Shown here piece after piece: positions 1 through 8,120 of a stretch of 23,572 nt of DNA. The stretch is from the NCBI GenBank assembly GCA_028565635.1, contig JAOXYB010074944.1, forward strand, positions 1-23,572, read 5' to 3'. The translations under genes and the position numbers were made by a program. The notes under the pieces were generated by a model that was not told where the DNA came from, made no database searches, and saw only the letters and a list, made by a program, of their open reading frames with translations. The number at the start of each line of letters is the position of its first letter. Positions within the stretch are counted from its first letter, which is position 1. Source of the DNA: Phoronis ovalis. Lineage: Eukaryota; Phoronida; Phoronidae.

Positions 1-42
1 TGCAATTCCTTTCGCTCAAATAACCAATTTAAACAGCGTACA

Positions 43-105
43 ATGATGATTCTTCGAATCGTCGTTGTCTTGTTTTTGCTTGGTGCACACAGTAATGGTA
101 TCTAA
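43..105 (+). CDS. candidate signal-peptide first exon or 20-codon micro-frame
   Basis: From the tandem ATGs at 43 and 46 the frame reads MMILRIVVVLFLLGAHSNGI and stops at TAA 103-105. It has a basic residue, then a strongly hydrophobic run (IVVVLFLLGA), which is signal-peptide architecture. Two possible donors, GTAATG at 92 and GTATCT at 98, would both end the exon in phase 1, as is usual after signal-peptide exons; both are weak donors. The segment is more G+C-rich than its surroundings. Left alone it is only a 20-codon peptide. No matching second exon could be proven; the nearest phase-1-compatible cysteine-rich frame lies at about 6.7 kb. T-rich DNA often encodes hydrophobic runs by chance, so this stays tentative. 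Confidence 0.22.
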   Translation: MMILRIVVVLFLLGAHSNGI

Positions 106-1205
106 CTGCATTCATCTTTGGAGTGTGCAGAAAAGAAAGGTTACAAAAAAAAGTAAACCACCATTCCCGGCATGCTGGATGTTGCATCATTATAATGTAG
201 CTTTGACAATGTAATAAGGGTTCATTGCTCTTTTAATCTTAATGTATCATTGAAGGAATATTGGTTCATGCGAAGTTCTTGCAGAAATTCTGTGCAAATG
301 ATATGGCTAATATCTATAATAAATTTAATTGGAAAATAAAAAAATATCATAAGAGAAGTGTCATCAAATTTGTTGCTTTATTGAATAAGTGGCGGAAAAA
401 TATGAGCTGACAGATATTCAATAGTTGACTAAGTTCATTACCAGTACATCTTTCTATTTATCTACAATGAATTCAGCCATTTTGCTGAAATTGGAAACTT
501 CCCTTTTAAAAGTAACTCTTTGTGATACTTTGTCCAAATTACCAGTAGCATAATTTATTGTTTACGAAAAATTTAAAAACTAGGTGTTTGAAGTTTCTGT
601 TTGTTTTTATCAATGATATTAAATATCCTTATTTTGTTAAGTTTATTTAATATCATAATTCTTAAGATGTCTAATTTCTAAAAATGAAAATTAGAAAATA
701 ATAGTATTTTCTTTCATTTCTTTGAAATTAGCGTTCTACAAAATTGATTGAACAATCACTTGCAGGCTTCAACCTTTCAATTATACTGCCTATAGCATCT
801 GAGAATGTAATTAGCATATTTAAAAAAAGGAGTTTATATCTTAATTTTCTGTTTGATTGAATCCTTACTCTGTACCTAATTAATCATACTACACAACGTT
901 TTTCATTCAGTTGTCGCTAGATGTCACTGTTTAGTAATACCTAACTTTATAGAATAACAGATACATAAATGAATGTAAACCAAAACATAGGCTTATTTTA
1001 TTACTAGAACATTTCTGACCAGAGTAGCTAATTATATATTTCTGGATTAATTTCTTTTTGATGCTTATATTTTGTATCTTGCAGAATTTGAGCCTCAAAA
1101 ATGATGAAATGAAGCAAGTCTCAATTCCCTAGATTTTTTGGTAAATCTAACTAGTGACATTTGTGGACTTGCTTTGATCTTTTTACATTTGTAGCTCTAC
1201 TAATT
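106..1205. other. non-coding A+T-rich stretch
   Basis: No convincing gene is visible on either strand. It holds short homopolymer runs and scattered T-rich tracts. One acceptor-like site (TTTTGTATCTTGCAG, ending 1084) is followed by 15 open codons and then TAG, which is too short to call a terminal exon. This is probably intron or intergenic DNA. Confidence 0.6.
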
Positions 1206-1231
1206 TACTGTGGTAAAATTTTATCACAGTA
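1206..1231. repeat. near-perfect 26-bp palindrome
   Basis: The left half reads TACTGTGGTAAAA and the right half TTTTATCACAGTA. Twelve of 13 positions are complementary; the exception is G against T, which would still pair as a wobble in RNA. No larger terminal repeat was seen around it. It could be a small cruciform or hairpin, or a chance A+T-rich palindrome; the ACTGTGG/CACAGT arms make pure A+T bias a less complete explanation. Confidence 0.75.
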
Positions 1232-1394
1232 CATGTTTTTACACTGGATGCCATTTATAAATGTGTACTTCAGTGTACTTTACGTGTTTCCAGTAACGGT
1301 ATGAAAAAAAAATAGAATATGTAGGTTGGCATTTTTAAAAAACATTTTTAGTGACCAAGACATGAAAGATACAATGAAAAGAATACAACACTTC

Positions 1395-1480
1395 AGGGTG
1401 GTGGGGTCAAAATTAGGGTCGGTCCAGCTGAACGGAAACACAATTTTTTATTTTAGGCCGAAATACCATTGATCATAGGG
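1395..1480. repeat. possible degraded repeat remnant
   Basis: A local G-rich patch interrupts A+T-rich DNA. It contains GGTGGTGGGGTC, then AATTAGGGTCGGTCC, followed by a T-run and TTTTAGGCCG. The GGGTC/GGGTCGGTCC doublet and the base composition differ from the flanks, which suggests the worn end of a dispersed repeat. No terminal inverted repeat or target duplication could be found, so borders are approximate. Confidence 0.25.
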
Positions 1481-1960
1481 TAGGTAATAAATTTTTAAAT
1501 GGACGATGTTGTAACTCTGATTAATTACTAACTTTTCTGTAAAACTATTTTTCAAAATACCACTAGTCAATTTTAGGGAGAAAAAAATCAATGAGGTATG
1601 ACATGGATATTGCAATATCACTTAAAAAAATGTTTACACTGATGTCTTAATTAAACCTACAGTTACAACAGACTTTTACTTCATTTTTTACATTTTTGAA
1701 TTTTGACACACGACAGAACAATTGTCCTGTTAATTATTAAGTGTGAAAGCGTGTGCCTAACAGGAAGCACTCTAGTTAGTTGGTGACATGTGGAAGTGTT
1801 GGTATGAAAAAGTAAGTGCTGCTAAAAGAGCCACATCAGAACCAGGTACTTTTGAGCCATTACTTTTCTATGAATTTTATTTCTGGCAAACATGATAAGT
1901 TAATTCTACCACCTTTTACTAAAATAAGCTTCGGTGGTTAAACATATATTGTTGTTCCAG

Positions 1961-2374
1961 CTCTTCTACCCGGGGGGGTACTCAAGGTATTTTTTGGTGA
2001 GGGTGTGCAGCCCAGTTGAAAAGTTTGGATTTGGATTGTATACTTCTTACCGTATTTTTTTGGATTGCTACCATAAAGAAATTCAAAGTTTTGGATTACT
2101 ACCCACTGCTTACAGCAAACAATTTAGGTTTGTATCCATAACAAGATTTTTGGAATTTGGTTTGCATCAGTCAGTTTGCGTAAAAATGGATTGCTACTCA
2201 AATATTTTAAAATTTCGGATTGCTACCCTACAATTTCACAAAATTTGGATTGCTACCCTTATATTTCCAAAAATTTGGATTGAGTTTGCTACCATAACTA
2301 AAATTTTGGATTGGGTTCCGCGGCACATCCCCGTAATCAAAAAACCATGAGTAACCCCCCCCCCGGCTCTTCCA
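1961..2374. mobile_element. MITE-like element with G/C-tipped terminal inverted repeats and imperfect 8-bp target duplication
   Basis: The element spans 1969-2366 (398 bp). Its left end, CCCGGGGGGGTACTCAAGG, mirrors its right end, whose reverse complement begins CCGGGGGGGGGGTTACTCA; both arms run on into T-rich TTTTTTGG/TTTTTTGA. The flanks CTCTTCTA (1961-1968) and CTCTTCCA (2367-2374) match at 7 of 8 positions, as expected of an 8-bp target-site duplication. That length is typical of hAT-type transposition, although several superfamilies make 8-bp duplications. The interior (about 2018-2320) is a degenerate ladder of TTTGGATTGCTACC units. It carries no transposase, so it would be non-autonomous. 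The long open frame across it (1934-2350) is simply the ladder in translation (repeating W/F-G-L/I-A-T motifs) and should not be read as a gene. Confidence 0.75.
2018..2320. repeat. degenerate ladder of about 30-bp units
   Basis: The word TGGATTGCTACC, or a close variant, recurs about every 30 bp, most regularly in the right half: near 2061, 2092, 2187, 2217, 2248 and 2277, with a final GGATTGGGTTCC near 2310. Spacer text is also shared (AATTTCCAAAATTT-like). This is the internal tandem array of the element at 1961-2374. Divergence between units suggests it is old. Confidence 0.75.
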
Positions 2375-2425
2375 GTCTTCTGTATTTTGTTTCCAAATGC
2401 ATCTGATTTACTAGAACAAAATGAA

Positions 2426-2665
2426 CCCAGGGGGCACTTACATATATCATGAATACGGGGTGGGCTGCCCAAATGGGTAACTTTTTCACCAATAAATCCC
2501 TAAAAAGGGGCTACTTTTCAACAAATTCCATAACAATAGGTCGTTTTTTCATAATTTCATTTTAATATAACGTTTCTGGTGAATTTTTCCAAGAGCGAAC
2601 ATTAAAATTTTTTTTTTTTTGTGACGGAAAACAACCCTAAAAATGGGTCCAATATTGAGACCAAG
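2426..2665. mobile_element. dispersed element, copy 1 of a two-copy family
   Basis: It begins with CCAGGGGGCACTTACATATA and TCATGAATACGGGG. Words such as AAATCCCTAAAAAGGGG, TACTTTTCAACAAATTCC, TTTCTGGTGAATTTTTCCAA and CCTAAAAATGGGTCCAA then follow. The same words occur in the same order and orientation at about 22911-23125, so the two are copies of one family. It lies only about 50 bp to the right of the inverted-repeat element at 1961-2374. A run of 12 T interrupts it near 2610. No matching G-rich right end was found; the borders are approximate. Confidence 0.65.
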
Positions 2666-3743
2666 ATTCCTACATTAAAACAGGTGAATATTTGAGTTTG
2701 TGTGGGTATCTTTAAGAGCTTGGTATTCATTTTTTGTTAGATTTCTTATAATTACATTTTGAATTATCTGTTCTTGAACATATATGGATAACATAGAGGT
2801 CATTGAATACCTAGATCATGGAAAAAATATGTAAATATTAAATTTTGCCAGCATCAATACATTGCATGCCTGAAAGGAAGTGATGTTTGAAAATACAGTC
2901 AAGTGGTCTCATTAACTTCATAAAAGCAAATACCAAACTGAAAAGATTGTCTAGTATGTAAGCATAATTAGAAATCTGTAGGTGTTAAAGTTATTAGTTA
3001 AGAATGTTTTCTTAAAAAGTGTTCTCATACTATAAGGTATCATATTTAAAGAACTTTTCAAGTTTTAGCAGTTTTTATAAATTAGTAAATTAGGTAATTT
3101 AAAGTGATAAAACTTTATTGGAAATATTTGTTTTATTCTATGCATAATGTATATTTTTCTTTTATCTAATTTAAAAAAAAACTTTTTGCATATAGAAACC
3201 AGGAGGAAACCTAAGCCAGTGATAATATTTTCACCATATAACTTATATTATTAAAAACATCCTCTTCACACACTCCTGTTTCAGTATCTAATCTGTATAT
3301 TTTGTACCCACAACTTTGTGTTATTTTTGTTTTATCTTGTTTATTTGTTGAACATATTAAATATCTTAAGTTTAAAATGATTTTTCATGGAAAGATAATG
3401 GACCACAAATTCTGGACCATTAGAGATTTCCTTTCTGCATGTGCATGCTTCTATTCACTGATATTTCTCTGAAGAATTCCCATTTGTCTGTATACATTTT
3501 AGCAACTTGAGTCTAGAAATATTTCTGTCTGCCTTAACACAATAGTATACTGATCAGTTATTATTTTATTATTGGATGGTTTGTCTGCGTAGATATCAAT
3601 AATGTGCTGTGTACAATGTATATGTCACAAGTAGGATTGACAAATGGAAGCATCTTATAATAACTATCTGTGATACACACCTGATGTGGAGACACTTGTA
3701 TGTTAAGCATGGCTGTTTCTATGAAAATCTTTGAGTTGGGTAA
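2666..3743. other. non-coding A+T-rich stretch
   Basis: No frame, splice-site pair, structured RNA or repeat stands out. There are short homopolymer runs and many stops in all frames. It looks like intron or intergenic DNA. Confidence 0.6.
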
Positions 3744-3887
3744 TGGGTAGATATTCGACCTATGCAGCCAGTTAAAAATTCTGCTGATTCAGTGTCTTCA
3801 TTCGACTCACTGGTGGAAAAAGAGATTGGTGCAAATAACAAAGTTAGCAGCACAGGATTACTCATGAACACTGCAAAAATTCCATGA
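3744..3887 (+). CDS. candidate terminal coding exon, hydrophilic C-terminal tail
   Basis: An open frame follows the TAA at 3741 and ends at TGA 3885-3887. It is polar and acidic, with stretches such as PMQPVKNSADSVSSFDSLVE and KEIGANNKVSSTGLLMN, unlike the K/N/I/F/Y-rich text usual for random A+T-rich frames. Local G+C is raised. Possible acceptors are weak (GGGTAG ending 3750, ATGCAG ending 3767); an in-frame ATG sits at 3762. If real it could be the cytoplasmic tail or C terminus of a gene whose other exons are not recognised. An overlapping frame from 3768 is also open for about 30 codons, which lowers confidence. Confidence 0.22.
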   Translation, partial: WVDIRPMQPVKNSADSVSSFDSLVEKEIGANNKVSSTGLLMNTAKIP

Positions 3888-3924
3888 TTTACTAGAAACT
3901 AATATTATATTTTCTTTTTTTTAG

Positions 3925-3991
3925 GAAGAGAGCTGCAAGAACAGTTAACAAACTAGTGACAACATCATATGAGAGACTATCAATAAAATAG
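3925..3991 (+). CDS. candidate very short terminal exon
   Basis: A strong acceptor (TTTTCTTTTTTTTAG, ending 3924) precedes a 67-bp segment. Read with one base completing the previous codon, it gives KRAARTVNKLVTTSYERLSI K and stops at TAG 3989-3991. An AATAAA hexamer overlaps the stop region (3982-3987). Basic and serine/threonine-rich, it resembles a C-terminal tail. It lies 37 bp after the stop of the frame at 3744-3887, with no phase-compatible donor between them, so both cannot belong to one simple transcript. It may be chance. Confidence 0.18.
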
Positions 3992-4120
3992 CAGATTGAC
4001 AGTACAAATGTTACATGCAAGTATGACTAATATATAACCTTTCTATAACTTAATTTAAAAGTAATCTATGCACATAAAATCAGTAAAAGGACACATTGGA
4101 TGTACTGTCAGACATTTTAG

Positions 4121-4206
4121 GATTTGGCAAGACAGCAAAAAAAAAAAAATCTGGTCAAAAAGACGAAAATAGCAAATTCGATGCAGTGAATCAACCTCAT
4201 AATTGA
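4121..4206 (+). CDS. candidate short terminal exon with lysine run
   Basis: After the acceptor-like TACTGTCAGACATTTTAG (ending 4120), two bases complete a phase-1 codon. The frame then reads FGKTAKKKKSGQKDENSKFD followed by AVNQPHN and TGA 4204-4206. The lysines come from a 13-base A run (4137-4149), so replication slippage would shift the frame. The polar composition suits a cytoplasmic or nuclear C-terminal tail. It is the third short stop-terminated frame in about 460 bp. Homology cannot be judged here. Confidence 0.18.
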
Positions 4207-4753
4207 TAGTTTATGTGTGATAGCTTGTTGAAACTGAAAAGTATGAAAAGGTAATAATGTGAAGTTTGGATATGTTTATTGTGCGAACAGTTACTGTTTC
4301 TAGAGAATAAAAATCTGTACTTTCTTGGTTTAAAATCTTATTGAAACATTTCCTTTTAACAGAGTGCAAATTAACAAAGTAACATTGCCATATTAAAGAA
4401 ACATATCTATCTACCTGGACTGGATGGAAAAAGAAGTCCTAGAAAGAATGGATATGAGATTTTGTAAAATGTCTTCAAAGTAGTATCTCTAAGTAGGTAA
4501 GAAAACATTCCAGCTTAGTTAATAATATGAATTTATCAACTTTATTGTTCAACCAAATATCTAATTGAATCTGTTAAGTCTTTCAACAGGATACAGTAGA
4601 CTAGAAAAATTCTGTGGGAGGTTGTACTATCCTTAGCTAGAGAGTATTTACACGAGTCTTGATGAGATTCTGTCTTGGTTGTTTTTGCATGACTTGGAAG
4701 CCGGTATTACATGAGGGTTTAGCTGTATACCAAATTAGGACATGTACTTCTAA

Positions 4754-4792
4754 TTTAAAGCTGGGACTAATATATATTAGTCCCAGTTTAAA
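4754..4792. repeat. perfect 26-bp palindrome with TTTAAA arms
   Basis: Positions 4761-4786 are a perfect inverted repeat: the left half is CTGGGACTAATAT and the right half its exact complement, with no spacer. TTTAAA flanks it on both sides (4754-4759 and 4787-4792), so pairing continues past a single unpaired G at 4760. An exact 13-pair palindrome is unlikely by chance in a window this size. It could extrude as a cruciform, bind a dimeric protein, form a near-loopless RNA hairpin, or be a relic of head-to-head joined repeat ends. Confidence 0.85.
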
Positions 4793-4873
4793 GCAAAATC
4801 AAATGTCGATTGGTAGATACAAATGAAACAGACATTTAACATTTATAGATACAGAAGTTGATCTTGTGCGTAC

Positions 4874-5013
4874 TACAGCCCAGGGATACTCGGGGTTGCA
4901 TCTATATAGGGTGTGTCGTTACATTGGATTATTTTTTTTTAACCAAATTAGCAGAGAAGATCCGGTTTTATGATCAAATTACCAGTGCTGCACACCCCTA
5001 CCCCGGGCAGTAC
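4874..5013. mobile_element. possible small inverted-repeat element
   Basis: Left-end text TACAGCCCAGGGATACTCGG and right-end text ACACCCCTACCCCGGGCAG TAC are imperfectly inverted (TAC-GCCC-GGG shared) about 140 bp apart. Both are G/C-rich inside A+T-rich DNA, and the ends resemble those of the element at 1961-2374. No target duplication was found. It lies inside a 109-codon open frame (4858-5187), whose left half is therefore probably not coding. Confidence 0.3.
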
Positions 5014-5089
5014 AGCAATTTGACTCATCCTGAGGGGATTACAAATCTGGCCATAAACATTTCAACAACTAAAGATTTGCAAAAACAGT
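4993..5089 (+). CDS. weak candidate internal exon
   Basis: This is part of the open frame 4858-5187, between ACCAG-type acceptors near 4984 and a GTAAGT donor near 5098. It reads with proline, histidine and two N-glycosylation-like motifs (NLT, NIS), for example YSNLTHPEGITNLAINIS. The left part overlaps the inverted-repeat remnant at 4874-5013, so the frame may just be element sequence running into flank. No family is recognised. Exact exon limits are uncertain. Confidence 0.12.
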
Positions 5090-5199
5090 CACCATTCGTA
5101 AGTTTTATATCCTCTCAATTGTCCTCTTCTGACTTAAAACAGTGCACCAAAGAAACAACTCTTCATAGCAGCATAGCTACTTTCTGAGTAGAAAAACTT

Positions 5200-6700
5200 C
5201 CTGCACTAAAGTATGGTGCATATGCAATCTAAGTACGAAAAGCTGATAAAATCTCTAGTACAAGGTAGAATTTTTTTAAGTAACTTTGGGAAATCCTAGC
5301 TTTGAATATTTTCTCATGTGGAAAAAGTATAGATATGTATTGCTAGAAAATCGGTACAAATTGACCTTAAAAATATGCAAATGCAGTTCATGGAGAAATA
5401 TGCTCCCTGGAGATTGCTCATTTACTTCATGCCATAATATAGCTTGACATTTAAATGCACTAGTATTTATGTTTTATTTGTTTTGCTGAATCCCCTGAGG
5501 GCATTTGGTTTTACGTATGTGTATTTTTGGGATTTTATGTTTAAGGACACGTAAAACAGGAACATAGTATGAATATACTCTCAAAATGTATTATCTACTT
5601 CTACTAGACCCCAGGGAACACTGTTTTACTGGAACCCACAAGTATTTTTAGATTGAAAAGCGCTGATTTTATTAGTGAGGCCTTAGGTTTTAGGTACATT
5701 ATTATTAGTAGTATTAGGTACATGTAAATATCAGTACTTCTGCCTGTGTGATCTTTGATTTGGTAATAGGATTCTGTAAAATTTTCCTTGTTACACAAAA
5801 ATTACATGGATACGAAAGTTGTATCAACTGGTCAGGATTAGTAAGCAATTATGTGTTTCATTAAGCCACCAATAGATGACACTAGTAATTGTATATTATG
5901 CAAAAACATAATTATTCATTTCTTTAAAATTGATTTTAGTCAATTAACAAGCTTTCTGGAAACAAAGTGTAATTAGTACAGAAACAGAACAAAACAGTTT
6001 TTTTTTATAGATATTCTATTTTCATTTCTTTACGCAGCATGTAACCCTGGATAGCCTTAATTTTGTTTAAATTTTACACAAAAAAGGTAATAATTTACTG
6101 TAGTCATTAACTGATTATATTATTATTATTATATATTATGATTGCGTGTTGTCATATGAAATGTATCTATATGATTTTTTAATAAAAGTGAATGCAAATT
6201 TACGATTTCTTTCTAAATATTGGACAGATGTCTACCTATTATTTTATTACATAATAATTACATTATAGACAATATACTTATTTCTAATATATTTGCTATT
6301 ACATTTATAAGTTCAATTTATTGTTAACACTTGAGCTCTCGTAGTTTAATATTTATAGATTTATAATCTTGTGTGTTTTCTCAAAGTATAGGGAATTACC
6401 GACTTTTTCAAATGAGTGGAAATCAGATACAATGTACAAAAACAGCTTTTATGCATAGTCTCCACAACTGCTCCACCAATAGAATTGACATTGAATAAAT
6501 GAAAATTGATTCTTTTTAACACAGTCTCTGCCACATTTTTATCTTCTGAAGTTTTCACAGACAATGATAATAATGTTCAATGTTTTCCATTCTGCTGAAA
6601 AAGAACGTTGTATGAATACTTAACATCTTTGCTTCATTGTTACATATATGCAGCATACGTTGTGCAGGGTCGCAGCAGTGTCAGATTTAGGGGGTTCATG
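5200..6700. other. non-coding A+T-rich stretch
   Basis: No supported gene. It holds an (ATT)n-like microsatellite at about 6115-6140 and a strong acceptor-like tract (TTTTCATTTCTTTACGCAG, ending near 6038) followed by only ten open codons. It also holds a minus-strand frame at 6361-6564 that begins at TTG rather than ATG. Most likely intron or intergenic DNA. Confidence 0.55.
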
Positions 6701-6708
6701 TTCATGAG

Positions 6709-6974
6709 GTTCAGTTGATCAGGAAAGTTGTCACAATATTTTAAGAAAATACTATTGTTATCCCCTACTAAAATTTAATCACAACTGTCCCTGCTCAGGC
6801 ATGAAATGTACAACAAATTGCCAAGAGTGCCATAATCCCCAGGATGCACATTTTTGCTGTTCTAGCAAAAGTGCAGATGTGTTAAACTTGTTCAACACAC
6901 AATCCATTTCACACAATGAGAAGTATTTATCCCAGTTGAAGGTATTGCGAATGATATTGAATGATGTTGTTTAG
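6709..6974 (+). CDS. candidate cysteine-rich exon
   Basis: An 88-codon open frame follows the TGA at 6706-6708 and ends at TAG 6972-6974. Its central 45 residues carry about ten cysteines in the pattern C..C, CPC, C-x3-C-x2-C and CC (HNCPCSGMKCTTNCQECHNP, then QDAHFCCSSKSADVLN). That is far more Cys than A+T-rich random text should give and suggests a disulfide-bonded extracellular or zinc-binding module. Two acceptors fit phase 1: GAGGTTCAG ending 6714 and the stronger CTGTCCCTGCTCAG ending 6798. A donor AAG/GTATTG at 6942 would close it in phase 0. The phase-1 start would accept a signal-peptide exon. No family was recognised. The complementary strand encodes a signal-peptide-like micro-frame, so composition alone may mislead. 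Confidence 0.3.
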
Positions 6975-7397
6975 TTTTTTTCTTACTTTTGGTTGATTAG
7001 ATTGACTATATTTAAAGAATGCTATATATATAGTTAAAATTGGTTTACTGCACTTTCCTATTAATGAAAGGTTCAGATAAAATGTATGGATATTTTGCAT
7101 GTTAATAGCTTAATAAGAGTAATATCATGAATGAGTTAGATATTGAACAATTCACATCTTGCATAACATCTGAAATGAACGGTTAATCGTATATAAATAT
7201 ACACTATTATTAAAATCAAAGAAAAATTGACATATCACTAAAGTTTTTCCACACATCTTCACAGTTCCAGTCTCCCTTGTTGATTTGAAATCAATTAGGA
7301 CAATACCAATTAAACAGTTTTAATCCATATTTTGTTGCAATGCAGGCTATTATTTGATACATATTAGTAATTTTATTTTCATTGCCTTGAAGTGCAG

Positions 7398-7483
7398 ATA
7401 AACATAAAGAATCAAACACAAATGAAGACGTGATCCAAAGGCAAGACTTAATAATGTTCAAAAAAATAAAAACTGGGATTTAA
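7398..7483 (+). CDS. weak candidate short terminal exon
   Basis: A pyrimidine-rich tract ending GAAGTGCAG (7397) precedes a phase-1 frame reading KHKESNTNEDVIQRQDLIMF and then KKIKTGI before TAA 7481-7483. It is highly polar. It has no partner exon that can be proven and is short enough to arise by chance. Confidence 0.12.
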
Positions 7484-8066
7484 GTAAGAGTTCCATGCCA
7501 AAACATATTTAACCATCGACAGAAATTTCACTTGAATTTTAAAATGTTATAATATATACCTCCCACTTGCTATGCCTGATAAAAGTTTAATAAAAAAATT
7601 CTGTCAAACATTAATGTCTTCTACAAAGTTTTTTTCTTAATTCTGTCATATGAAATGACAAGATAAATTCATTGTGACTACCATTTTGCTGTTTTGTCAT
7701 ATATCACATTATCTAGAAAATATACTGAAAACCATTAGTTATAATAGCATTAAACATCTTTATCGATATCTATTGATGTATACTTATAAAGTCTTTGTAT
7801 ATTTCAATAAAACTAAAGCATGATGATGGTTTTGTTGTTTGGATACTCACACATAGAAATTCAATAGTTAGGAGCCAAATGTTTTAGTTGACAGACAAAG
7901 CTGTTAGCAGAACTACAATTCTATAGATTGTAGGAAATTTGTCTATGGTATAGCCTAAGGTAAAACTCTCTGTGATTACTGAAGATAGGATAAATACAGT
8001 ATGTTCGCTTTTAGTGACAGGCCAGTCTGGTTATGAAGTGATAAAGAAAGCGGTTCTAGAAAGTTT

Positions 8067-8115
8067 ATGGTTTCATCTCTTTTTGCTGCTTGTTTGTTGT
8101 GTATACTGCCTAAAG
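8067..8115 (+). CDS. candidate signal-peptide first exon
   Basis: ATG at 8067 opens MVSSLFAACLLCILPK, a compact hydrophobic leader. It ends at AAAG/GTAAG, a good donor with GT at 8116, leaving one base of the next codon (phase 1). An in-frame TGA at 8034-8036 fixes the start downstream of it. A two-codon upstream frame (ATG AAG TGA, 8033-8041) lies in the would-be leader. The flank from about 8015 is richer in G+C than the surrounding DNA. Read through without splicing, the frame runs GKISNEIKIVYYKVEIMCLL and on a little before stopping. A following exon must begin with two bases completing the codon; candidates exist at 13883 and 14610 but are unproven. Confidence 0.3.
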
Positions 8116-8120
8116 GTAAG

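Noticed and set aside
1085-1132. Strong acceptor followed by NLSLKNDEMKQVSIP and a stop
   Set aside because: Only 15 codons, and the other two phases stop sooner or equally; not enough to call a terminal exon.
1934-2350. 138-codon plus-strand open frame, the longest in the window
   Set aside because: It lies almost entirely inside the inverted-repeat element; its apparent protein is the tandem ladder in translation, and it starts at a non-ATG codon.
2236-2472. 78-codon minus-strand open frame
   Set aside because: It crosses the right end of one element and the start of the next, so it is not a continuous gene.
4379-4467. Open segment reading HIYLPGLDGKRSPRKNGYEI before TAA
   Set aside because: The best acceptor nearby (ending about 4362) leads into a stop in every frame, and an overlapping frame (WMEKEVLERMDMRFCKM) looks just as protein-like.
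5029-5500. CCTGAGGGGATT and AATCCCCTGAGG, 11 of 12 inverted, about 450 bp apart
   Set aside because: Too short and too far apart to define element ends, and no target duplication.
6361-6564. 67-codon minus-strand open frame that reads plausibly
   Set aside because: The start is TTG, not ATG; an upstream acceptor leads into different frames that stop. No partner exon was found.
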